64,000 nucleotides of DNA from Dromiciops gliroides (taxonomy: Eukaryota; Chordata; Mammalia; Microbiotheria; Microbiotheriidae), in NCBI RefSeq assembly GCF_019393635.1, contig NC_057863.1, positions 1,118,501-1,182,500 of the forward strand, read 5' to 3'. Positions within the stretch are counted from its first letter, which is position 1. The number at the start of each line of letters is the position of its first letter. The notes beneath the pieces are model-generated. The model saw only the letters and a program-made list of their open reading frames with translations. It made no database searches and was not told where the DNA came from. Positions 36,901 to 48,900 of this stretch are shown here, piece after piece. Position numbers and translations under genes: made by a program.

Positions 36901-39900
36901 CTGAGCCCTGGTCTCCCTGTGCCTCAGCCCCATCTCTCCACAGGTGTGTGCTCAGGTAAAAAGACAAGGTCGGCCACAGAGCCTGGCCCAGGAGCTGAAC
37001 GGTGCCTGCAGCCTTCTGGGGGCAGACTTGGGCCTACAGAGCTGCTTCAGCTTTCCTGGTGTTGGTGAGCCCCGGCCCTAGGGCTGGGAGGTGGGGTGGG
37101 GTGCGGGCAGCCTCATGAAAGCCCCCCCCATTGGTGACCCCGCCTTGTTTCCTAAAGAGAATCTCCCAGTCCAAGGAACCTGGGGTAGAGATCTTGGCCA
37201 ATCCTGCCTGACCCTTGTACCTGCCGCCAGCAGCCCCTACCAGGACCTCCCCATCCAGGACCCCCCAAACCCCAAGTGCAACAACCCCAGCGTCAAGGGG
37301 AAGCGGGCCCTGAAGGAAGAGGAGGAGGACGAGGAGGATGGGGAGGCAGGTGAGATGGCTGGGCTGGGGGTGGGGGGGGGAGGGAGGGAAAGCTCAGCAG
37401 GGGGCAGAGGGCACCAGGGACAAGGCCCCGCCCACTTCGGAGAAGCTCCCATGGGCAGGACTTTTGTCCTGACATCCAATAACAATCATGATAACAAAAA
37501 TAATAGCTAACATCTGTTGTTTAGGTGTGTCTGGTTCTTCATGAGCCCTCATAGGGTTTTCTTTTTTTTTTTTTGTGGGGCAATGAGGGTTAAGTGACTT
37601 GCCCAGGATCACATAGCAAGGAAGTGCCTGAGGCCAGATTTGATGCAACCCCAATCTGTTTCCCTCCCCACAATATTCTGGGTTCTGCTCCTTGGGGTCC
37701 CACCAAACACCCCCACTGATGGTTTTGTCACAGCACACGTTTCCCTGGAAATGTGGTTTGGTCTTTCTAGCATCCACTAAATGGAATGCTGGGCCTGGAG
37801 TCTGAAAGGCCTGAGTTCAAATTCTGCTGCTGACACTTCCTGGTTGTTGTGAGGCTCAAATGAGGCAGTCTTTGTAAAGCTCGGTGCAGATTACTATAAT
37901 TATTGCCCTCTTTACTCTTGGAATATCCGTGTGGGTGTGCTTGGATGGTTCAGTCCTCCAGCAGCAGCAGGAGTTAAAGGAAGCCCCGGGTCCCAGGCAG
38001 TAGTGGAGGTGTAGCCCCAGGCTCTCTGACCACAACAGCCATGGCCCACCCCCAGCCCATCCTTGAAGCCCCCTGTCTGGCCACACCTGCCTGAGCCTTA
38101 GCTCCACCTGCAGGGCTTCTGGGGGCCTGGGGAACCTCCCTGCCACTCAGAGGGCTCTGGTCTGGGACTTGGGTAGGGGGCTGCCTGGGGAGCGTCCCCC
38201 ATTGGCTGGGTTGGGGGGAGCCTGGAGGGTGAAAGCTGATGTGAGAGCCCCCTGCCTGCTTGTCCCCCCCACTTCAGGGGTCCTGAGCTCCACCCCCAGC
38301 TCCAGGACTTATTCTGAATCTGTCTTTGTGAATGCCAGGCACAGAGATCGCAATTGTCCTGGACGGGTCTGGTAGCATAGATCCCCCTGACTTCCAAAAG
38401 GCCAAGTGCTTCATCTACAACATGATGCGGACCTTCTATGAGAAATGCTTTGAGGTACCTGGGGCGTCTGGCCTACCTCCTCTGCTGGGCCTCTGGCCTG
38501 GAGCCACCAAGCTCCACCCCTGACTCCCCCAGTGCTCAGAGCAGCCGGCCCCTCCAGCCTGAGCCCTGTGGTCCCGACCCATGACACAACATATGCCAAG
38601 CCCCTTCCTCACTGGTGCCTTGAGCACTTTTATCCGAGCAAGAGAAAGCCCAGGCCTGGTCCTGCCCCCAGGGAATGCTGGTCTGGTCTGGGAGAAGAGG
38701 CTAGCCCGGGACAGGGAACAATCAGAGCAGCAGGAACCCCCAGAGGAGAAGGCATGCACCTGTTCGGAAGCTCTGAAGGGAGGCCGGCCCTACTTGGGCT
38801 TTGGGGGCCAGGGAAACGCTATTGGGAGCATCCGAGATGGGGGAGTCGGAGGAGCGTGGGGGGGTGTGGTGGGGGGCCTTGGGACAATTCCTGCCTATGA
38901 CTCTTCTTCCTTCTGGCTCCCCCAGGCTCCTTCGAGCCTTGACTGGTCGGGGCGTGTGTGTGTGCGTGTGTGTATGTATGTGTGTTAACGTCTGGGATGG
39001 GGGCTGGGGTGCCTCTCTCTTTCAGTGCCGCTTCGCTGTGGTACAATACGGAGACGTGATTCAGACAGAATTTGACCTGCAGGATGGTCGGGATGCCAAT
39101 GCCTCGCTGCAGAAAGTCCTGAACATAAACCAAGTGGGCAACGTCACCAAGACGGCCTCGGCCATCCAGCACGTCCTGTGAGTGCACAGGGGCTTGCTCA
39201 GCTCCCGGGGGACTCGCTGGGGCCAGGTCCCACCTGACCAACAGCAGCACCTGGTACAGCACAAAGGCACACCCGTGGGCACCTTAGTGGTGGCAGGATC
39301 TTCACACCCATATTACAGATGGGAAGCTGCTTCTCCGAGTGGTCCCCTGTGACCTCCTGGGCGGAGCCTCTTCATCGGAGTCCTCCCACGTACCCGCACC
39401 CAAACACGCGCATACCTCTGAGCCCACTGGGCACCTGTGAGCCGGGCAGAGCCTTGACCCCACCAGGCTGGGCACCCCTTCCTTTCCTACCGTATCCCGA
39501 GACTCCCCACTCCCTTTCCCCAGGGATTCCATCTTCACTCCCAGCCGGGGATCCCGGGAGAAGGCTGCAAAGGTCATCGTGGTGCTGACGGACGGTGACA
39601 TTTTTCAGGACCCCCTGGACCTGAGCACTGTTATCCACTCCCCCCAGATGGAGGGCATTGAGCGCTTTGCCATTGGGGTAAATTGCTGCTCCCCTGAGCA
39701 GGCCCAGCGCTGGATGCCAAGAGGAGAATAGATGGGCCTGCCCTCAGGGGCTTAGCAGCCTCCTCCCTCACACCCCTTCAAGGCCTTCTCCTCCCAGAAG
39801 CCTTCCCTGACCCCTGGAGTCCCTGGCCTACAAGAGCCTCCATTCCACCCTCCTAGAGAGGCTGAGCGCCCGGAGGGCCAGCCAAGGCCCTGTGTGCCGA

Positions 39901-42900
39901 GGGTACCAGAGCTCAGGGATTCACGGGTGAAAGGGACAAAGGTGTAGAGGCAGGAGATGTGGAGAGCCACCACCGAAAAAAGCTGTGTAGTGAAGACCTT
40001 TGGATGCCAGGGAGAGAGGAGCCACAGTAGATGTCTGAGGAGGTAGTAACCCTGGCAACTCAGGAGGCTGGAGGCAGGAAGGCCAGGAGGAGGAGACTGC
40101 AAGGAGGGGATGAAGGCTTCAGCCAGGGTGTGGATGGAGAGAAGGGATGGGGTCAAATCAGAGCGATTGCCCCCCACACCGAGGGAGCTCTGCAAACCTT
40201 CTAACCGGCACTGGGTGGCCCAGGTCACAGATGAGGGGGCTGAGGCGAGGCTGCTCCTTACCCACTGTAGCTCACTACCTTTCCAGAGTCCCCAAGCCTG
40301 TCGGGGATCCCCTCTAGGGAAGTGAGGCCATAGGCCTGGCCACTGACTTCTCCCACCTGCCCCTCAGGCAGAAGCTCTCCATGCGCCCCTCCCCCCTTTT
40401 CACCCTTCCCCGCATCGAGGAGGCACTTGGCACAGTGCCTGATATATAGTAGGCACTTAATAAATGCTCGTTTCCCTTCCTGGCATTGGTGCAGGTTGGA
40501 GGCATTTTCAACAAGACGAAGGCAAACCAGGAGCTGCACCTGATTGCCTCTGACCCAGATGAGACCCATGCCTTCAAGGTGACGGACTATTCAGCTCTGG
40601 ATGGATTGCTGAGCAGCCTTGAGCAGAGAATTATCAGTGTGGAAGGTAGCCCCTAGAATGGTCCTGAGGGGGCCCCCCATTCCCCCCCCCGTAACCCCCG
40701 GGCTGTCCTGGCCCGACCTCCTCCCCCCTCCCCTTCCTCCTCCCTCTCTGCTGCTCTGGCCAGCAGGCAGGAAGCCTAGAGTCCTCGGGCATAGGCATCC
40801 ATGGCTAGTGCAATCAGAGGCCCATGGCTGAGATGGGAGAAGAAAACCTACCGGCCCTTGGGCGGCCTCTAGCCCGATTTCCATCAGGCTCTGGCTCATC
40901 ACTGTACGGCTGCCCCACCCTCCACCACTGAGGCCTGCATCGGTCTGCCCAGTGGATTCTCCCTCCACCTGGGCTCCGGCATGCACACAGATGTGCCCTG
41001 TTCTTCACGGACATGTTCTTGTCCCGTAAACTCTGTTCCTCCCCATACAGGCCTTGCCTTCTCTACCCCTCTCCCAACCCAATCAACACCAATACTTCCC
41101 TCTAAGGGGCTCATCCAGCTGGGCTTGCCGCAGCACACTGGAAATAAGCCACAGTGGGGGCTTGTTATGGCCTGGACACTGACCCTGGCTGCAAGTTAAG
41201 TTAGGGATCGGGACACCTTTCAGTCAGTGGTCTCTCACCAACTTGCCTCCTCCCTGAAGAAGGCAGAGTACCTTTAATCTCACTTCATGCCTCTCTGGCC
41301 ACAGGCACTGTTGGGGAAGCCTTACAGTATGAGCTGGCCCAGATCGGCTTCAGTGCCCATGTCCTGGGCAAGGTATGGGTGAGCCCTCCTCTGGATCCTG
41401 TCCACCTACCCACCCACCCACCCACCCATCCATCCATCCATCCATCCTTCCATCTGTCTATTCATCCATTCATCCATCCATCCGTCCATCCATTTGTCCA
41501 TACATCCATGCATCCATCCACTAACCCATCCATCTATCTAGCCAGCCAGTTATTCATCCATCCATCCATCCATTTATCCATCAATCCACCTATCCATCCA
41601 TTCAGCCATCTATCCATCCATTCTTCTGTCCACCCACCCTTCCATCAATGGGTGAGAATCAGGACCATGACAGCTGGGCTAATGAGCACCCTGGACAGTT
41701 TCTAATGGGGGGGGCACTCTTGTTGGGATTCCACTTCCCTCCTCCTATCTTCCTTATGGTCACTCTCTGGCCCATCTTCATTCTAATAACCCCCTAGAAC
41801 AGTGATGACATCATTCACCCATTCCACCAATAAACAATTTAGGCCCATCCCGTCCTTCCCTGCCCCATCCTATGCCCCCTCCCATATCAGTTGCTCTCTC
41901 CTCCCTGTGGCAGCAGCAGGTCCTGCTGGGAGCCGTGGGGGCCTTTGACTGGTCAGGGGGTGTCATGCTGTACAACACAGAGAACCACCAGATTCACTTC
42001 CTCAACGAGACCAGGAAGGACCCCCGGACTACCCAGTACAGCTACCTGGGTGAGGGGCAAGACTGGGGTGGCTCTGGGCAGAGGAAGGAGGCTGGTCTTC
42101 CATCCCCAGCCTTGTCATTGGCCCCATCCTCAACCCCAAAGGAGTCAGAGCCATCCTGGGGATCCCTTGGGGTCACCAGCCCAGCCCCCTAACCCAACAG
42201 ATAGTGGGGGGAGGGACAGGTAAGGTCAGGTGCAAAGCTGGGCAGCTTCTTCTCTGGGGGTTTGCTGAGGGTCCCTTTTGCATCTCCTCCTTGGGCCTGC
42301 TCCCAATGGCAGCTCAGGGTCACCTTCCATTTCTCTGGTTGGGTCAGGGGCAGAGGGGGAGGTGCAGGTAAAGACAGAGAGACTGACAGGCTGTGTGTGT
42401 GTACGTGTCCTCATGGGCATATGGGAGCAAGAGCCACTGGCAGACTTTTGGCCAAGGGATGCAGGATGGGGTGCTACCCTGAGGAAGGCCCTGAAGGATC
42501 CGATAGGAGGACCCTCCCCTGATGTGGAACTCTAGGCCTGCTACTTAACACTTGGGGTGACCTTTGACAAGTCTCTTCCCCCGTTGTGAACGTCAGCTTC
42601 CCTATCTGTAAAATGAGGGGGTCTGAGGAGACGCTGCAGCTCAGAATCTGGAGATCCTAGGAAGTGCCCCCTGCTGGAAGCAGACCGGGCCCAGGAGGCC
42701 CGGGGGGGGGGTGGGGTCTGGCTGCTCAGGCCCCTGCTTGGATGGGGCCCAGTTGGCTCCTTCCTGGCCAAAGGGCTCCAGGCCTGCCCAGGGGCTCTGC
42801 TTCCTGGTGCATCTTGTGCCCCCCCCCCAGGCTACTCCCTGGCAGTGGTGAACACCAGCTGTGGCGCCTCCTACCTCGCTGGCGCACCGCGGCAGGGCGG

Positions 42901-45900
42901 GAGAGGAAAGGTACTGTCCGTACAGAGGGATGATCCAGCCCGTGGCTTCCTCCCTGTTCTGGACGGAGAACAGGTACCAGCCCCGGAGGAGGGAGGGAGG
43001 ACTCTGGGGCCCTAACGAGCCACAGGTGGCCTGGACGGTCCGAGGCACCTGGGCTCTCTGGGGGCTGAGGCTTCGGCCTCCTGTTTACCTCTGACCTGAG
43101 CCTGAGCCCAGGGGGCTTAACAGAGCCGCAGCAGCTTCCCAAGGAGAGCGGGCTGGTCAGCCCTGGATGGCCCGAGCTCGAGGCTCAGCCCCGGCCGAGG
43201 CTCAGGCTGCCAGCAAGCTCTCTGGCTTCTAGATGGGCTCGTACTTCGGTTCTGAGCTTTGCGCCCTGGATGTGAACATGGATGGGGTCACAGACCATCT
43301 GCTCGTCGGAGCCCCCTTTTATCACGTCCGCGGGGAAGAAGGCAGGGTCTATGTGTACAGCCTGGAAGGACAGGTGAGACAAAGCAGGGCTCGGAGGCTG
43401 GCCCCGCTCCCGCACTATGGCCCCTCCCTCTCTCAAAGCGCCCTGCAGCTGATTGGCCTGCAAGGCCAGTCCGTACCGCACCCCTCCCCATCCCCTCCCC
43501 ACCTCACTTCCCATGGGCCCAGGTGGTGTGAGGACAAAAGCCCTGGGCAGGACCTTCTCTGAGGCCCTCCCCCACTCCCAGGGGCCGGAGGGACAGTCCA
43601 GGACTCCGGGCCCAGCAGGATCTTGCTGGCCCATTGGACCAGTGCACCCCAATACCTGCCCAGGGCCTTCAGTCCTCAGAGAGAACTCCATGGGGGGAGG
43701 AAGAAGGGTCTCTGCCCCAGTGCCCCCCCCCACCCCCACGCAGGTGTTTCTTCTCTGGACACCTTGGACATGCTCTCCAGGAAGTATGGGGTGGGGGTGG
43801 TGCAGCAGAAGCCCAGGCAAGTGACCAGCAAGGCTTCAGGCTACTTCTGTCTGTAAAGTCACAACCGACAATGACAGCCAACACTGGATGATACTTCAAG
43901 GGTTCCAAAGTCCTTTGCAAACCTTCATTCCTCTGACCCTCCCAACAATCCTGGCGTTACAGTTCCCATTTCACAGATAAGGGTACTGAGGCAGGCAGAG
44001 GCTCAATGACTTGCCCAGGGTCATACAGCTAGCAAGTGGCTGAGGCTGGATTGGAACTCAGGCCTTGCTGACTCCAGGTCTAGCGCTCTAGGCACTGTGC
44101 TCCCCCCTTGCTGCCTAAAACGGGGGTCCCTGAAGGGTGCTGTGAGCACCTGACCCTAACCCCAGTCCTCCTCTCTGCACCACTTTTCAGGATGACTCCT
44201 TTAAGCCGTTGCTGACCTTGACTGGCCGGCCTCAGTTTGCCTTTGCGAGATTTGGGTTTGCAATCGCTGCCATTGGAGATCTCAACCACGATGGGTACAG
44301 TGATGTTGCCATTGGGGCCCCACTGGAGGGGTACTTGGCGCCCCCTGACTCCAGCTTTGGCAGCATCTACATCTACAACGGGCTCCCCCACGGCATCACA
44401 AGCAGCCCCTCTCAGGTAGCGGGCCAGGGGCCGCCACACACTGGCGGCCAGCTCATGAGCCCCCTCCAAATTCCTGGCCCCCCCCCACTACCTTCTCCTC
44501 TCCACATGTGACTAGCCTATGTCCCTGTGGAAACAGTGTGCCTGCCACTATGGTGCGTGCCTCCTCACACACAGACACGTATGCACATACGTATGAGCAC
44601 ATGCAAACTGCAGTCGTGCATGCACAAATGTGTATATATAACATACACAAGATGTGTTCACACATGTGAACACACAGGCACAAACTGCAAACACCCATGC
44701 ACAAAACATGTACATACTCGCATACACATGCCCACACAAACACATGCATGATGTGCAAACACACACACAAGACAGCATGCACACATGTAGACACAAACGT
44801 GCAACACAATGCCCATAAACACAACATACACACGTGCACACAACATAGCCTGCGGATAGACAAAGGCACACAAAATGCAGTGCACAGACATGTTATACAT
44901 ACGTGTGAACACACATGTAGATTCCTGTGCACACGCCTGTGCAGCATACACGAACACCAACATGCTATGAACACAGGTATATACACAAACACACATGCAT
45001 CTGGACACACGTGTACGCAGACATGCACACACCCCATGCCACGCCCACCTTTTGGGTGAGCCTAGGGTCACGGGAGCATGTTTCTGTAACACACCAGGCA
45101 CTGTGCTAAGTGCTTTACAAACATGATTTCGTCTGGTCTTCACAAGAGCAGCCCTGGAGGGAGGTTCTGTCATTGTCCCCATTTGACAGATGAAGAAACT
45201 GAGGCAGGCAGCGGTTCAGCAGTTTGCCCAGCCTCACACAGCTCCATGGCTCTAGAGGGGACCTGGGCCGTCTCCCTTGCTTTACAGGGAAGAAGCTGAA
45301 ACCCAGGGCCGTGCCTTGCCTAGGGTCACCCAGATGCCAGGTTTAGCCTCAGGTCCTAGGACCCCAACGGAGCAGTTTTTGTGACAGCTCGCCCTATCTC
45401 CCAGCCCCTATGTAGGATGTCCAGGGCCGGTCCCTTCCCAGGGGGCTTCCTGGGGTGGGGAGGGGCTGCAGGAAAAGCAAAGGCCTTAACCAAAGCTGGA
45501 TGGACCTTTCCCTGACAGTGGGTCCGAGCGGCTGACCTGGTCCCGGGGCTGCAGTATTTCGGAGTATCCATCGATGGTGGCGTGGACATCTCAGGGGACA
45601 GCTTGGACGACGTCTTTGTTGGTTCTCTGGGCCGGGCAGCTGTGTTGCGGTAGGAGTACCCCAAGTCTGCAGGGTGAACCCAGGCCCTTCCCCATGACTG
45701 AGGGCCATCCCTTCCAATAATGGTGTGTCCAAGCCCCTTCAGGATGGGTGGGGATGGAACATGGAGGAGGGGGGTGACTATGAGCCACACAAGCAGCCCC
45801 TCCCCCAATATGGATCTCCCCCCCCCCCCCCGCCCCAGACAAGAGAGGAGAGAAGCTGAAGGGCTGGACACTGGACATGTCCTCCTCCCTTCTTCATCTC

Positions 45901-48900
45901 AGGCCTTGGCCTCCCTCCTCTCCCTCCCTCCCTAGCTCCAGGCCTGTGGTGAGGCTGCAGGCTTCCATGACCTTCACCCCCAGCATGATGAAGCCTGGTG
46001 ACTTTCAGAACATCAGCAGCCAATTGTGCTTTGTGATGGCCCCAGACAGCCCATGGGCCAGGAAAGGTACTTTCAGGGGTGTGTGTCTATGTAAGCACAT
46101 GTGAGTACACACGTGTGACTGTGTTTGCGCGAACACGTGTGTCTGTGTGAGCACACACGTGTGACTGAGTGTGTGTATACATGTGTGAGTATGTGAGCAC
46201 GTGTGATTGAGCACGTGCGCATGCACCATCCCAGGGGCGGGCGGGAGGCTGGTAGGTGCCTGGCCGCTCCTTCGAGGCAAACCCTGCTCTTTCCAGCAGC
46301 TCCCCTGGGCCTCTGGGCCCTTCTCCCTCCTGACCTTCCTGGCTGAGCTCCTGCAGCATCGGACCCTTTTCCGGGGCTGGGGGGACTCCTCTGCTGGAAT
46401 GCCCGCCCAGCAGTCCCTCCTTATGCCAAGCATTCATGAGGCCCTTGCTAAGTGCTGAGAATTCCAGTACAAGCATTAAGACAGCAGTGCCTGCCCTCCG
46501 ACAGTTGCTGCTCTCATCCAAAGGGAGGAGGGCCCTTGGGCACCAGCCTGGCCTCAGCGTGCCATCCCCTTCCTTGCTCCAGGGGCCCAGAGGCTGTCTC
46601 TGAATGTGACCATTGAGCTTGACATGAAGAAGCCGTGGAAGCGGGTTCTGTTTGCAGACAGGAGCTCGAGGGCCCAGCAGGGTAGTTGGGCCCCCGGCTG
46701 CAGCAGTTTCGAGCTCATCACAACAGAGAGAAAGGTAGGGTCCGGTCCCTGCCAGGCAGCACGGCAGCCAAGCCCGGTGAGCCCCGCCCCCAGCCGCTCT
46801 CGCTGGAGTAAGGGGGCGCCAGATGCTCACCACACAACAGGAGAAGGCCCTGGGCACCTGAGCCGGGTTCTCACTCAGCCTGGCTGCCCTTCTCCTGATC
46901 GGATCGAGAGGATGGGGGAGGGGCAATGCCCGCACCTCTGCTTCCCCCCCACATCTGGGATTGGGGTCTGCTCACAGGAAGTGGGCCCTCCTTCCCTCAC
47001 CCATTCGTGGGGTTCCACAACCATTCAAGAAGCTCCTGCCGTGTGCAGGGCACTGAGTTAAAGCTTGGGGGAGATACAGTCTAATAGGAGGTTAGGGCCA
47101 AAAGGGAGGCCATTACCAGTAAGAGAAATCAGAGAAGGCTTCCTGGGGGAGGGGGCCTTGGCACTGGGCTTTATGAGATGGATGGGAACAGAAGAGGAAA
47201 AGGCAGGGAGGGCACGTGTGGGGGCAGTGTGGACTGTGTAGACAGAGCCCTGTGTGACCTCTGTTCCATCTGTTAAGGGGGAGGGACAAGAACCCTAGGA
47301 GAATTGCCAATGGATCTCTGTAGGGCTCCCAGGAGAGAGCTGGGCACTGGGGGCTGGAGACAGAAAGCTGGTGCCAAGGCCAGGCTGCCCCGGGCCCTGG
47401 CGGCTCCACCTGTTGGAGGCCGCCTCCCAGCTCCCATGAGATGACAGCTCGAGTGAGGACCTAGCCTTGGCAGGATGACCAAGAAAGGCTTCCTGGGGGA
47501 GTTGGGCGGTCAGAGCAATGATGGGGGAAGATCTCAAAGAGCTGACAAGATGCCTCCCCAAACTGGAGGGGGGACCCTAGGTCTGAGGGTAGGGCAATGT
47601 CTAGGAACCTGCCCCAAACCCCAGATGCCAGCATGACCTTGGGAGGGGGCTTGCCCTGGAGACCCCGGGGCTTCTCTTGCCATCCCCATCTGGTGTAGGG
47701 GAAGCCTGCCCACATAGCTGCTCCAGGGAACCCAGCACCCATCTGACCAGATGGCCACGATGCTGTCTTCTGTGGCAGACTGGTAACAAGGACTGCTTCT
47801 CCAACATCACAATCGAAGTCAGCTACCAGCTAAATAACCCTGAGGGGCATCGGGAGCACCCCCAACCCATCCTGGATCAGCTCAGCAAACCCACAGCACT
47901 CTTTGAGGTAAGTGCTCAGCCCGGCCCAGGGCCAGCGCTCTGGGCTCACTGGTGCCCCCTAGCTGAAGGAAGGAAGGCCTGCGCATTGGCAATAAGGCAC
48001 CAATCAACAGGACACCAAGGGGCTGGCTGCAGGGCTCTTGCCTGGCTGCAAAGCTGGACACGTGAGGCCTCCAAAGCATCTCTTGTCACCCACATCTCTA
48101 ATGCGGTCACTCGGCCGCCAGCAGCCCTTCTCTTAAAATATCCAATAACTTGTAGAGAAGATCAGAGACCAGAGGCTGGGAAGGACCCTGCAGGTCACCG
48201 TGACCAATCCTTCCCCTTCCATGTCCCATCTGTCCGACTGACTGGTCAAGGTCCATGAGGGTGGACAATTTCTACTCAGCTGCCTCCTCTGGAGGCCCCC
48301 AACTGCCTTTAACTTCTCCCCTGGCAGGAAGCCAGCCAGGGCCAGCTGCCCTTGACCCCTTCCCATGGGGTACCATGGCCTAATCCGGTGTCTCTGAATC
48401 TCCTTTCAGCTGCCCTACGAGAAGGAGTGCAGGAACAAGCTGGTTTGTGTGGCAGAATTAAAGCTGACAACTCACCTGTCTCCGTAAGTTTAAATCCACT
48501 TCAGGGAAGCAGCTTCATATAATGCTTGAAACTCTGGTCTTTTCAACACCTGCGGGGGTGGGGGATCAGAGAACAAGAACAGAACATAGGGTTCAGATGG
48601 AATCTCTCTTTTACAAAACCTAGAGGGGCAGTCATGCGTTCTCTGCTTGAATACCTCTCATGACTGAGAACTCACTGCTTCATAAAGCAACCTGCTCCAT
48701 TTTAAGACAACTTTAAATGCTAGGGAATTCTGTCTTCTATTCAGCTTAAATGGGTTCCTAGGGGCAGCTAGGTGGCACAGTGGATAAAGTACTGGCCCTG
48801 GATTCAGGAGGACCTGAGTTCAAGTCCTACCTCAGACACTTGACACCCTGTGACCCTTGGCAAGTCACTTAACCCTCATTGCCCCACCAAAAAACAAAAG

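Noticed and set aside
41379-41705. 108-codon frame of His/Pro/Ser/Ile repeats
   Set aside because: Translation of the CATC tetranucleotide repeat in ITGAE intron 11.
44453-45182. Cys/Val/His-rich frames on the minus strand
   Set aside because: Translations of the CA/ATGC low-complexity tract in ITGAE intron 15.
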